Assembly (NCBI GenBank): GCA_016874055.1
Contig: VGVG01000006.1
Coordinates: 1 to 64,000 of the forward strand
Length of the DNA: 64,000 nucleotides
Reading direction: 5' to 3'
Source: Gammaproteobacteria bacterium
Lineage (GTDB): Bacteria > Pseudomonadota > Gammaproteobacteria > Steroidobacterales > Steroidobacteraceae
The number at the start of each line of letters is the position of its first letter. The first letter of the stretch is position 1. Shown here one piece after another: positions 27,801 to 36,480 of the stretch. Under the pieces are notes generated by a model. The model did no database searches and was not told where the DNA came from. It saw nothing but the letters and a program-made list of their open reading frames with translations. The translations under genes were made by a program, and so were the position numbers.

Positions 27801-27893
27801 TTGAAAGCTCACGAGGCCGATGAACGTCAGCACCATGAAGAGTACAATCGGCAGCGTTGGATGACGGATCGCCCATGCGGACATGTTCTTCAT
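24837..27893 (-). CDS. RND efflux pump, inner-membrane permease
   Basis: The 1018-residue product has the AcrB/MexB-type architecture: N-terminal helix with RHPTLPIVLFMVLTFIGLVS, two large periplasmic loops, and two six-helix blocks. Helix 4 contains LSLVAGVLVDDAIVEIENIV with the paired Asp of the proton relay. A family C-terminal segment, MTTVAMVAGMLPVAISSAAA, is also present. It is proton-driven and exports drugs, detergents or metabolites. Its ATG overlaps the stop of the upstream fusion-protein gene as ATGA. No TolC-type outer-membrane channel is adjacent, so the pump must use one encoded elsewhere. Confidence 0.94.
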   Translation of the reverse strand: MKNMSAWAIRHPTLPIVLFMVLTFIGLVSFQRLPINLNPDVSFPFVSVQVSQPGAAPSEIETQITQKVEGAVRSVSDVRSIRSRASEGSSVTTIEFQIGTPIDRALNDVRDAVSKVRSDLPDGVDEPQVNRIDVEGGAIAWYAVSTTERSPEQLSWFVDNTVSKRLLAVLGVAQVVRGGGVSREIRVELDPARMQALGITAVEVNQQLRVLNLNAPGGRAQVGGGEQSIRVLGAASTALELGATQIRLANGASVRLQDVAEVRDAVGEQRSISRLNGRQATNFGVFKARDASDVSTFDAVEEEIGKILKENSDVGIKRVFTTVEYTRETYRSALMAMIEGSILAVLVVFIFLRDWRATVISALAIPLSAIPTFAVMYWQDFKLNGINLLALSLVAGVLVDDAIVEIENIVRHMRMGKSGYQAALDAADEIGLAVVATSATIIAVFVPVSFMGGFTGQYFKQFGLTVAAAVFFSLLVARLITPLVAAYTLKPHDEIRSADGPLMTTYLDTLRWTLERRRLTLIGGTVFFLLSAGLLISIPKALIPPQEFSSVQISIELPPGVQLEQTARVSEQITSLIAKQAEVTDIIEDIGDGDVRTASLYVTLVPRSDRSVSQKEWQDRVTPLFADIPDARVTFSGDDGGPPGRPVELYLTGEDPVKIEAAAQRAVAAMRALPELRGPRVNGDMQRPEVLVRPRLDLASELGVSVAAISQTIRIATLGDLPQNAAKFSLADRLVPIRVSLLEESRRDLATLENLPVRTAMGSTVPLKAVADISFGEGPSVIRRYNQTRRVVIESDLAKGIEIGPALAKVYALPEIRNLPEGVRLVEVGQAEFLKELASNFTLAIVAGVLLVFSVLVLLFTRVFQPITILSALPLSVGGAVIALMLTGKPFSLPVVIGFLMLMGIVGKNSILLVDFAIEEIRAGKTKLNALIEAGHKRARPIIMTTVAMVAGMLPVAISSAAAGFRAPMAISVIGGLITSTALTLVIVPSMFSVIDDVERWAAPRFLKWLTSGETPSA

Positions 27894-28990
27894 CGAGCCA
27901 CCCTCACCAACTCACCGGGACGCAGATAAGGTCCTGCGGTCGTCACGACCTTCTCGCCCTCCGAAAGTCCGCTACCGATGACCACGCCGTTTGCGCGAGA
28001 GCCCTGAACGCGAACGTTGCGTCGCTCGACTTTGTTGACGGCATCGACGATGAAGACGTAGTTACCCGTCGTATCGCTCATCACTGCCGTCTGCGGCAGA
28101 AGTGGACGCCGAGCGGTGCCTATCGAAATTTCTCCACGCGCAAAGGCACCTGGTCGCAAGTTACGATGCGTCGGTAAATCGATGCGCACGCTGCCGAGTC
28201 TGGTTTGCGGGTCGATGACCGCACCGATCAATCGAACCTTACCCTCGAAAGCCTGCTCGACGCCCGTCACGCGAACACGAGCCATCTGACCCGGCACGAG
28301 TTGCGGCAAATCACGCTCGGCCACATTACCCCGCATTTCGATTCTGCCCGCACGACCGATGCGAAAGAGCGCGCTGCCGCTAGGACCCGCGAGTTGACCT
28401 ACTTCAGCTGAGCGCATCAGCACGATGCCATCGAAAGGCGCGCGGACTTCAGTCCTGCGAAGACGCGCCTGCGCTTCAGATAGTTGAGCCGATACGACTT
28501 TTACTTTGGCGCCAGCCGCGATCGCTGCAGCGCCTCGACGTTCGATTTCTTGGGCCGACAACGCGCCCGTGCTGGCTACGGCTTGAGCGCGTCGATAATC
28601 GGCGTCGGCGACTGCGGCATTCGCTTTCGACTCCTGCAAGGACGCTGCGAGACTCGCCACCTGCGGTGCGACGAGAGAGGTATCGAGCCGCGCTAAGACC
28701 TGACCCGTGCGAACCCGATCACCGACCTCCGCGAGGAGCGCCGATACGCGACCGCCCTCTCCCTCAGCGCTGATTGCCGCCTCATCCCGTGCTGCAATCG
28801 CCCCCGAAAAGGTCACCACATCGGCCATTTCGAGAGCCTCGACCATCGAGACGGACACAAGGGGCGACGGCGTCACGACGCCGTCGTCACGACCCGAGAA
28901 CACAAAAGTACGAATTAGCCCGAAGATGGCGAGCAAGCCGAGCACCGCGATCGTGTAGACGATGCTGCGTGGCACGTTATCGAGAAACAT
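27890..28990 (-). CDS. RND efflux periplasmic adaptor (membrane fusion protein)
   Basis: The 366-residue product starts MFLDNVPRSIVYTIAVLGLL, one N-terminal helix that tethers it to the inner membrane rather than a lipobox. The biotinyl-lipoyl half-motifs are seen in RVSALLAEVGDRVRTGQVLA and VRAPFDGIVLMRSAEVGQLA, with the alpha-helical hairpin between them and the beta-barrel after them. It ends GLSEGEKVVTTAGPYLRPGE. The ATG at 28990 gives this anchor; the open frame extends nine codons upstream. It is the first gene of the two-gene pump operon. Confidence 0.93.
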   Translation of the reverse strand: MFLDNVPRSIVYTIAVLGLLAIFGLIRTFVFSGRDDGVVTPSPLVSVSMVEALEMADVVTFSGAIAARDEAAISAEGEGGRVSALLAEVGDRVRTGQVLARLDTSLVAPQVASLAASLQESKANAAVADADYRRAQAVASTGALSAQEIERRGAAAIAAGAKVKVVSAQLSEAQARLRRTEVRAPFDGIVLMRSAEVGQLAGPSGSALFRIGRAGRIEMRGNVAERDLPQLVPGQMARVRVTGVEQAFEGKVRLIGAVIDPQTRLGSVRIDLPTHRNLRPGAFARGEISIGTARRPLLPQTAVMSDTTGNYVFIVDAVNKVERRNVRVQGSRANGVVIGSGLSEGEKVVTTAGPYLRPGELVRVAR

Positions 28991-29173
28991 GGCAACCGTC
29001 GGTGGTCGGTAACACACCGATATTACTATATGTGGGCATTACTTAAAGGTTAACGCAGGCTGACTCAGAGAGCGTAGTTTATACTCTTGATGGTCTCCGC
29101 ATTACAAAAATGTTGCTGCTCGTCAGTGCCCTGATGTGGACGCTGCTCAGCGTGCTTGGCGGATTTTCACAGC
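28991..29173. other. Intergenic, pump operon to outer-membrane barrel gene
   Basis: About 180 bases that should contain the pump promoter on the minus strand. A 39-codon plus-strand frame (29110-29229) starting MLLLVSALMWTLLSVLGG is hydrophobic but overlaps the barrel gene's 3' end, and I do not call it. Confidence 0.3.
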
Positions 29174-30010
29174 CTACCGAGAGCCGGATTCGCGCGGATG
29201 CCAGCGAACGGAAATTCCTGCACTCGTAAACGAAGCGAAGGCGTAGACCTCGTCGTTGTCGGCACCACCGTCGAGATAACGAAAACTGGCACCAACTAAC
29301 CACTCGTCGTTGATTGGCTTCATCAACTTGATTCCTCCATCGACTGCATAACCCAGGCCACCGGCCAGCGCATCGATATCGCCTTCGAGTCTCCAACCCG
29401 AACCGAGCGGACGCTCGAATGCACCGTGTAGCAAAGGAACGAAGCCGGTGTTGTCCTTCTCGGCTGATCTTGCATTCTGTCGGAGTCGGATGCTGGCATC
29501 ACGAATCTTCGCCGTGATGCCGATTTTGACGACAAGATCTTCACGATCGATCCAACGCCATCGCACCGTGCCGCGCCACGAGTTGAATTGATAACGCGCA
29601 TTAACCATGCCCGAAGCAAACGTCGTGCCCCGGAATTGGATCACAGATGCGGTTGAGCCATCGTTTGAAAGAGCTAACGGCGCAAGTAGCACTCGCCATT
29701 CTCGTCGGTCGCCAGTAAGTCGAGACAACTGCACACGAGGCGCGACGTAGGGACCACCGCCCGTCAAACCATCGAGCGAAAACCGCGATCCGCTCGAGTC
29801 GTTGGGTACTTGTACGTCGTTACGGCCCTGCCAAGTCGCGTAGGCATCGGTATCGATGATCCAGCCCTGACGGGCTGGCTCTGCCTGCGCCCACCCGCCA
29901 AGGACACAGACGCTAAAAGCAACCAGCAGGCCGTGATCAGCCCGTATCTTTAAGACCTTGCGCAATCCCGTTAACGCTCGCGAATAGTGCTTCGAGAAGG
30001 TCCGGGTCAT
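29174..30010 (-). CDS. Uncharacterised outer-membrane beta-barrel protein
   Basis: The product (278 residues from the ATG at 30010) has a signal peptide with hydrophobic core LLVAFSVCVLGGWAQAEP. The mature part alternates polar and hydrophobic residues, with aromatic strand ends such as VNARYQFNSWRGTVRWRWI and GASFRYLDGG, typical of a small barrel of eight to ten strands. I recognise no specific family. The start is uncertain: 30010 overlaps the ppc 3' end by 74 bases, and a TTG nearer the signal core would reduce this. It probably follows ppc in one transcript. Confidence 0.65.
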   Translation of the reverse strand: MTRTFSKHYSRALTGLRKVLKIRADHGLLVAFSVCVLGGWAQAEPARQGWIIDTDAYATWQGRNDVQVPNDSSGSRFSLDGLTGGGPYVAPRVQLSRLTGDRREWRVLLAPLALSNDGSTASVIQFRGTTFASGMVNARYQFNSWRGTVRWRWIDREDLVVKIGITAKIRDASIRLRQNARSAEKDNTGFVPLLHGAFERPLGSGWRLEGDIDALAGGLGYAVDGGIKLMKPINDEWLVGASFRYLDGGADNDEVYAFASFTSAGISVRWHPRESGSR

Positions 30011-32669
30011 CTCTCTCTCCTTCATACCAGCGGCGCAACAGATCGACCTGCATGAGGTGTATCGGGTCAACATATGGGTTACGAAGTGCAAGCGCACGCT
30101 GCTGCGTCCGATCGCCATCGAGTAGATTTTGTTGATTTTTTACCTGCAACAGAAGCTCGCAGGTTAATCGATACTCACGACACACCTCCGCAAAGAACCG
30201 ATCGTCTGAGCGGATGCGTAGGGCATCGTACTTAGCTGCGATGTTCAGGTCGGCACGCGCCAACATGACCTCGACGTCGTCGATGAGATTACGCAGAAAA
30301 GGCCATGCCTTCATCGCCTGCTTGAGGCCAAGAAGTCCGTATTTGTCAATGGCCGTCCGCAGTCCACTGCCCGCCCCGAACCAACCTGGTAGTAGCATGC
30401 GATTTTGTGACCAGGCTAACACCCAAGGCACAGCACGTAGCGCCGCAAGGCCCTGAAGACCCACACGCTCGATGGGACGACCACCAATTTGCATACGCTC
30501 GATCACGTGAATGGGTGTGACCTGCCGAAACCATTGATGGAACTCGTTCGAGTCATCGACGAGCCCGCGATAACACTCGGCACTCACGCGGGCCAAAGAT
30601 TCAGCGATTTGGAGACTCTGCGTATCGGGCTCCAGTGCCGTGCCATTATGCACTGCAGCTTTATTGATCGACAAAGCTCCAAACGCACGCTCGAGCGTAC
30701 GCAGCGCAATCGGACCCAGGCCATAGTGCTGGATAATCCCCTCACCCTGTTCCGTCAGCTTCAGCCAGCCGTTGATGGTAGAGCGCGGCGCTGAGGTCAC
30801 CAAGCCTTCGATACGGCCGCCGCCGCGTGCAATGCTTCCGCCGCGCGCGTGAACTAACCGATGTTGTTCACCCGTCGTCTCAAGCGAGGCGGCGATCGCA
30901 TGCTGCGCTCGATAAACCGCATACCGAGAAGCGATAATTCCCTCGCGTTTGTTGGCCTCTGAGTAACCCAAGAGCACTGTCTGCTGTCGTTCTTGAGCAT
31001 CGAGGTGCGCCCGATATACAGGCTCATTCAGTAACTCGCGCATGATTTCACCCGAACGCTCCAGAGCATCGGGTGACACGAACATCGGCGCGAAGTCGAG
31101 TGCGATTTCTTTGGTGTGCTTATCGAAGACGTCGGCCCAGCGCGCCAGGAGTAAGGCCGCGAGTACATCATCAGCGCCCTCGGCACCGTTGATGATGTAC
31201 GCACCAATCGTATCAGCCCCGTAACGTCGCCTGCACTGAAGCATCTCCGCGAAAACCGCCAGAGCGCGCTTTCCCTGAGCATCGAGCTCAACGCTCGGTC
31301 CAATATCCCGATCGATCAGGTCAACGAGGCGCGAGCAACGCGTCTGTCGATCAAGAGTATTCCATGCAGGCTCATCGAGCGCGCGAGTGAGTATTCCGTG
31401 ATGCACACCAGAGTGTTGGCGCACGTCAAGAGTCGCCAGATGGAATCCGAAGGTCGAAATACGACGCTGTAACCGACGCACCGCAAACAGGCCCGCGTAT
31501 TGACCGCGATGGGCGAGTAAACTCTCACCAACCAGATCAATGTCTTGTTGAAGTTGTACAGGATATTCGTATCCCGAAGGTCTGCCCTCGTAGGTAGCTC
31601 GCAGGCGCGCGGCAACTTGCGAAAGAAACTCGCGGTACGGCATGCGATCGTTCCTCACCGACGCAGACGATCGAGCGCTTGGAATCAGCGATGCATATTC
31701 TTCTTCGCTGCGTTTTTTTAAGGCGGCACTGATGTCTACCCGAGTCGCGCTCTGAGAGAGCAGTTGAGCGAGCGATTGGACTTCAAGTAAATAGGCATTG
31801 ATGATCGTCTGGTGCTGATGGGCTAAGGTGTCACGCACGCTCTTGGCGTGCACGTCGGGATTACCGTCCATATCGCCACCGACCCAGCTTCCAAAACGCA
31901 GGATGGTCGGAATGTCGACCACTTGAGGATCCACTCCATAGTGCTTACCAATTGCCGCGGCGATTTCCTCATAAAAGCCCGGTATGATTCGATAAAGCAC
32001 TTCTATGAGGAAGAACAGTACGTGCTCGCGCTCGTCAGCGACTGTCAAATGCTGACGCGGATGAGTCGCGGTCTGCCAATTCGTCGTCAATTCGACGCGA
32101 ATCTGTCCTGCAGAGGCACGACGCTCACTCGGGGCCAGCGTAGGATTGAGGCGGCCGTACAGCAATCCTGCAAGCTTCAGCTGTTTGCGGAGGATGGTAC
32201 GTCGCGTGGACTCGGTCGGATGCGCCATGAACACGGGCATTATGTGCATCGTGCGTAGCAAACCCATCAAGTCATCCAGCGTCAGTCCCTCCGCCTTAAG
32301 TCGACCTATGGCATCGTCGACTCCACCCGGTTGAGGACGTTCGGCATCGTCCTCAAAGTAAGCGCGGCGCCGTCGGATACGGTGAACTTGTTCGGCGAGA
32401 TTTACCGCCTGAAACCAACTCGAGAACGCACGCTCTAGCTCGCGAGCGAATGCAGGCTCACGACCTGCAACTCGTCGTTCGAGCTCTACACCGGCAGATG
32501 CATCGCCGCTCCGACGCGCGATGGCAAGCGTTCGATCTAGCTCAACCGTCTCGAATAATTCCGCGCCGCCCTGATCACGAAGCACCTCGCCGACCAGCGC
32601 ACCGAGCATGTGGACATCATCACGCAGGGCCGCGTGTTTGGATGGAAACTCGATGTCGTTGCGTCTCAC
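29937..32669 (-). CDS. ppc: Phosphoenolpyruvate carboxylase
   Basis: PEP carboxylase replenishes oxaloacetate from PEP and bicarbonate. The product is about 910 residues from the GTG at 32669, chosen because the following EFPSKHAALRDDVHMLGALV resembles family N-termini. Catalytic segments: FMAHPTESTRRTIL (active-site His), GSWVGGDMDGNP and QTVLLGYSEANKREG. The loop RGGSIARGGG follows. Two motifs differ from the usual text: the SD-S-x-K site reads SEANK, and the C-terminal tetrapeptide, usually RNTG or QNTG, reads KDTG. Overall length and conservation still support an active enzyme. Confidence 0.93.
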   Translation of the reverse strand: MRRNDIEFPSKHAALRDDVHMLGALVGEVLRDQGGAELFETVELDRTLAIARRSGDASAGVELERRVAGREPAFARELERAFSSWFQAVNLAEQVHRIRRRRAYFEDDAERPQPGGVDDAIGRLKAEGLTLDDLMGLLRTMHIMPVFMAHPTESTRRTILRKQLKLAGLLYGRLNPTLAPSERRASAGQIRVELTTNWQTATHPRQHLTVADEREHVLFFLIEVLYRIIPGFYEEIAAAIGKHYGVDPQVVDIPTILRFGSWVGGDMDGNPDVHAKSVRDTLAHQHQTIINAYLLEVQSLAQLLSQSATRVDISAALKKRSEEEYASLIPSARSSASVRNDRMPYREFLSQVAARLRATYEGRPSGYEYPVQLQQDIDLVGESLLAHRGQYAGLFAVRRLQRRISTFGFHLATLDVRQHSGVHHGILTRALDEPAWNTLDRQTRCSRLVDLIDRDIGPSVELDAQGKRALAVFAEMLQCRRRYGADTIGAYIINGAEGADDVLAALLLARWADVFDKHTKEIALDFAPMFVSPDALERSGEIMRELLNEPVYRAHLDAQERQQTVLLGYSEANKREGIIASRYAVYRAQHAIAASLETTGEQHRLVHARGGSIARGGGRIEGLVTSAPRSTINGWLKLTEQGEGIIQHYGLGPIALRTLERAFGALSINKAAVHNGTALEPDTQSLQIAESLARVSAECYRGLVDDSNEFHQWFRQVTPIHVIERMQIGGRPIERVGLQGLAALRAVPWVLAWSQNRMLLPGWFGAGSGLRTAIDKYGLLGLKQAMKAWPFLRNLIDDVEVMLARADLNIAAKYDALRIRSDDRFFAEVCREYRLTCELLLQVKNQQNLLDGDRTQQRALALRNPYVDPIHLMQVDLLRRWYEGERDDPDLLEALFASVNGIAQGLKDTG

Positions 32670-32703
32670 GTCGGATTTTAAACCTATAGGCGACTCTGAA
32701 ACG

Positions 32704-32737
32704 AAAAGGCCGGAGAGGATGCCCCTCCGACCTTTTT
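32704..32737 (-). terminator. Rho-independent terminator of the TonB receptor gene
   Basis: On the minus strand AAAAGGTCGGAG pairs with CTCCGGCCTTTT around a loop of about ten bases, with A- and T-rich flanks. It lies between the receptor stop at 32770 and the ppc start. Confidence 0.8.
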
Positions 32738-32769
32738 CATTTTTGCACCTTGAAGGGTGTGAAATTGGA

Positions 32770-35346
32770 TCAGCGGATTGAGTAAGTAAAGTCGATACCG
32801 TAGCTTTCGCCGGCTGAATTGTGAATAAACGACCCGCCAAACTCCGGAGCCGGGATGATTTCCTGCAAGTACTCCTCGTCTGTTACGTTGCGACCCCATG
32901 CAGTTGCGCTGAATGTACCGTTCGAGATCCCGATTCGCGCGTTGATCGAATTATAAGGATCACGCTTCATCTTCGAGAACTCGCCCTGACCGAAGCCGAA
33001 GTATGTAAACAGGTTCGGCAGCCGCTGCTTCTGAACCGGGTGGAACCAGGTTTCGCCAACGAACGAGCCGTCGAGCCGTGCGTTAACCGTCCAGTTCGCC
33101 GAAATTGGAAATTTAACGTCGACACCCGCGTTACCCGTGTACTTCGGAGCGTAAGGGACTTCGCCGCCCTTGGTATAGGGGCGACCGAGGTATTCGTCGA
33201 TTTCGCCGTCGGTGCCGGCGTAGCCCGCGAAGAGCGAAACGTTCTCGTTGACGTTCCAGCGAGCATCGAGTTCGTAACCCTTGATCGACACTTCATCGAT
33301 GTTGGTGACAACACGAAGTAAACCGAATGGACCCGCGAAGAAGTTGAAGAACTGCATGTCCTCAACCTTCGTCTGGAAGGCCGCCACGTTCACGCTGACC
33401 GTACGATCGGCGAAGAAGGACTTGAAGCCCACTTCAGCCGCCTTCGACACTTCTTTGCGGTAAAGGTCATTAACATCCGTGATGTTGAGCCTGGCATTCG
33501 CACCGCAGGTCGGCGCCGAGAAATCGGCACCCAAGCACAGTACCGTACCACCCGCACGGCCGTAAGCTGAGGCGATGGTCGCCGCACTACCCGAGGAGTT
33601 GAAACCACCGCTCCGGAAGCCGAATCCGTACGAGCCATACAACGAAAAATCCTCTGACGCTTTCCAATTGGCCGACACCTTCGGCTGCAACTGACTGAAA
33701 CTCTTTGAACGACTCGGAATCCCTGCAGCTGCGAAGGACGAATTCGCCGTGTACGCAGGGTTGATGTACGGATTCGAGAAGAAGCTAAAACCAACGGTTT
33801 GCGCTCGGCATGGGCCGGAGGCCGCAGAGGCACTCGAGCAGCGCGGAACGTTATTATCGACCGAGCGATCTTCCACGTCATAGCGCAACGCAATCGCAAC
33901 CTCGAGCGCGTCAGAGACGTCATAGGCCACCTGACCGAATGCAGCATAGACCTTGCTCGAGAAGTCGTCGTCGTAAAGCAAGTCGGTTGGATTCTTGCCG
34001 GAAGTGGGCACGAAACCCGCAGTCGTCAGGCCACGATCGAGGTCGGAGCCCTGCGACACGATGACGCGACGTTCGATATCGGCAGCGTAAACACCAGCGA
34101 TCCACCGCGGTGACTGATCACCGGCGGACGAGAGGCGCAACTCAAGGCTGGTATCCTGTTGGTCGCGCTGCTGGTACTGATAACCATCGCAGGTAGTCGG
34201 GCTGTACGGTGGCAGGAAGCCCGCCCCGTTATTACCCGCCGGAGTCAGCCAAATGTTCGACGGTAGGCCAAAGAATGGCGGTATGTACCCCGGACTCGTG
34301 AGCTTCGCATCGTTAGTGCGACGGCAGGTAGCATCTAAAGAATATAGTAAGAATCCGCCACTGGTGCCGTCCGTAAGGAAGTAGTTGGTCTGATCATTAA
34401 AAGCCAGGTAGCTTGAGAGCGTCCCAAGCGATATCTCCCACTCGCCCTTCATTGAAAAATTTAGGTTTTCCTGTTCGTTCTGCGGGGTGATGTTATTAAT
34501 GTAGCGAAAAGTATGCTCGTTCGGATTGGCATAGAACGCTGGGCCCACGAACGGCGCGACGTCCGCGAGCGCGATCGACGCGTTGAAGTTGATGGCGCCC
34601 GCGTCGATAGTCGAGTACTTGGCTTTTACGTCGACATTACCTCCGGCCACAGGAAATAAAAATCGAGCTTGGAAGCCCGACTCTTCGTAAAAATCAACAC
34701 AATCGTCGCACCGCAGATCAAGGTTGTTCCACTGTCCATCTGTCGTCCGGGTGTACGCTGAGATCGAGCCACGAGCCGTATCACCGATGGGGCCCCCAAG
34801 ATAGAAGTTACCTTTGAAGCTGCCATATTCGCCACCACCAATCCCTACATCGAACTCGACCGTATCACTCGGCTTTCGGGAGGAGATGATCATGGCACCA
34901 GCCACCGCATTTCGGCCGTAAAGTGCGCCCTGCGGACCCTTCAGAATTTCGATTTGCGACACCCCCGAGAGCTCCTGGTTGAGCGCGTTCGGGTTGGTCT
35001 GCAGGACACCGTCGATAACGAGTGCGAAGTTGGTTTCCGCGTCGCGCCCAGTATTGATTCCGCGGATGCTGACCTGCATATCGCCGGCTTCCGCCGTCTG
35101 CACCTGCGACACTCCCGCAGTGAGGGCGATAAAGTCCTGGGGACGTTCGATCCCGGCGTTATTGATTTCAGTTTGTGTGAACGCTGTGATCGTCACCGGC
35201 ACGTCTTCGATGCGCTCCGCGCGCTGGCGGGCGGTGACCACAATTTCTTCGAGCTGAGTCTCTTGAGCGTCGGACTGAACGGCTGCCAGCACCACGAGGA
35301 CGCCCCCCCCCACAAGGCAAAGCCTACGGTTGTTACGGTACGCCAT
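32770..35346 (-). CDS. TonB-dependent outer-membrane receptor
   Basis: The 858-residue product starts MAYRNNRRLCLVGGGVLVVL, a signal peptide ending near SDAQ. The TonB-box region EEIVVTARQRAERIEDVPVT follows, then a plug domain with VSIRGINTGRDAETNFALVIDG and LKGPQGALYGRNAVAGAMII, and a long 22-strand barrel ending in GIDFTYSIR (aromatic near the C-terminus). This ETQLEEIVVTA-type receptor is abundant in sphingomonads and Steroidobacteraceae and often takes up steroids, terpenoids or oligosaccharides. It faces the catabolic block divergently, so it may import that block's substrate. The ATG at 35346 gives the signal peptide; the open frame is longer. Confidence 0.92.
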   Translation of the reverse strand: MAYRNNRRLCLVGGGVLVVLAAVQSDAQETQLEEIVVTARQRAERIEDVPVTITAFTQTEINNAGIERPQDFIALTAGVSQVQTAEAGDMQVSIRGINTGRDAETNFALVIDGVLQTNPNALNQELSGVSQIEILKGPQGALYGRNAVAGAMIISSRKPSDTVEFDVGIGGGEYGSFKGNFYLGGPIGDTARGSISAYTRTTDGQWNNLDLRCDDCVDFYEESGFQARFLFPVAGGNVDVKAKYSTIDAGAINFNASIALADVAPFVGPAFYANPNEHTFRYINNITPQNEQENLNFSMKGEWEISLGTLSSYLAFNDQTNYFLTDGTSGGFLLYSLDATCRRTNDAKLTSPGYIPPFFGLPSNIWLTPAGNNGAGFLPPYSPTTCDGYQYQQRDQQDTSLELRLSSAGDQSPRWIAGVYAADIERRVIVSQGSDLDRGLTTAGFVPTSGKNPTDLLYDDDFSSKVYAAFGQVAYDVSDALEVAIALRYDVEDRSVDNNVPRCSSASAASGPCRAQTVGFSFFSNPYINPAYTANSSFAAAGIPSRSKSFSQLQPKVSANWKASEDFSLYGSYGFGFRSGGFNSSGSAATIASAYGRAGGTVLCLGADFSAPTCGANARLNITDVNDLYRKEVSKAAEVGFKSFFADRTVSVNVAAFQTKVEDMQFFNFFAGPFGLLRVVTNIDEVSIKGYELDARWNVNENVSLFAGYAGTDGEIDEYLGRPYTKGGEVPYAPKYTGNAGVDVKFPISANWTVNARLDGSFVGETWFHPVQKQRLPNLFTYFGFGQGEFSKMKRDPYNSINARIGISNGTFSATAWGRNVTDEEYLQEIIPAPEFGGSFIHNSAGESYGIDFTYSIR

Positions 35347-35579
35347 TGATCCTCCGTTTCGATACCCATGATACCTATGTACGCGGCAAAGGCAGTGTAG
35401 GGCCGTGCGCAACTAAATCGCAACGGAAAACCACGTGCGAGTCAATCTTTATTGTTGTTTTAACACAACACTTTTGCCCTGTGAAACGGCCAGCTGAACA
35501 TCCGAAAAGCAAATTGACGAGCCGTTACGGCATGATGCTAGGCAGATAAGCAGCTTTAGTGTGTGCTGAGGATCGACTC

Positions 35580-36446
35580 GTGGCCCAAACCTTTCCCGTC
35601 GCCGCCATCGACATTGTGAGCGGCATTTGGACCGAAGAAGCCATTTCGCATCGAGCGGGCTGGCAGGATCAATTCTTCGCCGGAAAGATGAAGTCCAAGA
35701 CGAGCATGAAAGGCGTTTCGCTCGAGGATCAACTCGCCCAGATGGCAGAGGCCGGCATCGAACGCGCATTTTTGTTTGCTCCCAAAGCGGGCCGTAAAGG
35801 CCTGCCGGGTTCGTTCCACCTACCCTATGAAGTGATCGCTCGGGCCATCGAAAAGTATCCCGGGCGGTTTTACGGTATGGCGGGTCTAGACCCTTACGAA
35901 GGTATGAACGGCGTGCGGGCGCTCGAGGACGCTGTGAAGAATATGGGTTTCATCGGTGCACATCTTTATCCCCACTGGTTCGATTTGCCGCCCGATCATG
36001 CGAAATACTACCCCTTCTACGCCAAGTGCTGCGAACTCGGCGTGCCGCTTCAGATGCAGGTTGGTCAGTCGATGGTGTATTCGAAAGAACAACCCATGCG
36101 CAGTGTCGGGCGGCCGATTCTGCTCGACGGCATCGCCTGCGACTTTCCTGAGCTCAAGCTCATTGGCATCCACGTCGGTATCCCATGGACCGACGAGATG
36201 ATCGCGATGGCATGGAAACACGAGAACGTGTTTATTGGTTCCGATGCTCACAGCCCAAAATATTGGCCGCGGTCCTTCGTGAACTACATCAACAGCTACG
36301 GGCAGGACAAAGTATTGTTTGGCACCGATTTTCCGGTGCTCGGGTTCAAGCGCACGATAGATGAGGTGCTCGCGCTCGAGTTACGTGTTGACCCGCTAAG
36401 GAAATTCTTGCGAGATAACGCACTGCGCGTCTATCAACTAAGGTAA
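35580..36446 (+). CDS. Amidohydrolase_2-family protein lacking the N-terminal HxH
   Basis: The 288-residue product has the layout of the ACMSD / gamma-resorcylate decarboxylase superfamily (PF04909): FYGMAGLDPYEG, GFIGAHLYPHWFDLPPDH, LKLIGIHVGIPWTDEMIAMA and VLFGTDFPVLG. The usual first metal motif IDxHxH is replaced by IDIVSGIW at residues 10-17, so two zinc ligands are missing. The later His in GIHVG and Asp in GTDFP are present. The GTG at 35580 is chosen because GAGG lies about eight bases upstream. It is divergent from the TonB receptor and next to a CoA-transferase gene. Confidence 0.8.
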   Translation: MAQTFPVAAIDIVSGIWTEEAISHRAGWQDQFFAGKMKSKTSMKGVSLEDQLAQMAEAGIERAFLFAPKAGRKGLPGSFHLPYEVIARAIEKYPGRFYGMAGLDPYEGMNGVRALEDAVKNMGFIGAHLYPHWFDLPPDHAKYYPFYAKCCELGVPLQMQVGQSMVYSKEQPMRSVGRPILLDGIACDFPELKLIGIHVGIPWTDEMIAMAWKHENVFIGSDAHSPKYWPRSFVNYINSYGQDKVLFGTDFPVLGFKRTIDEVLALELRVDPLRKFLRDNALRVYQLR

Positions 36447-36480
36447 ATCCGGGCGCTCACCAAGCCAACCCGTCGCTCGG

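Noticed and set aside
29110-29229. 39-codon hydrophobic plus-strand frame starting MLLLVSALMWT
   Set aside because: It overlaps the 3' end of the outer-membrane barrel gene on the other strand, has no clear ribosome-binding site and no recognisable family.
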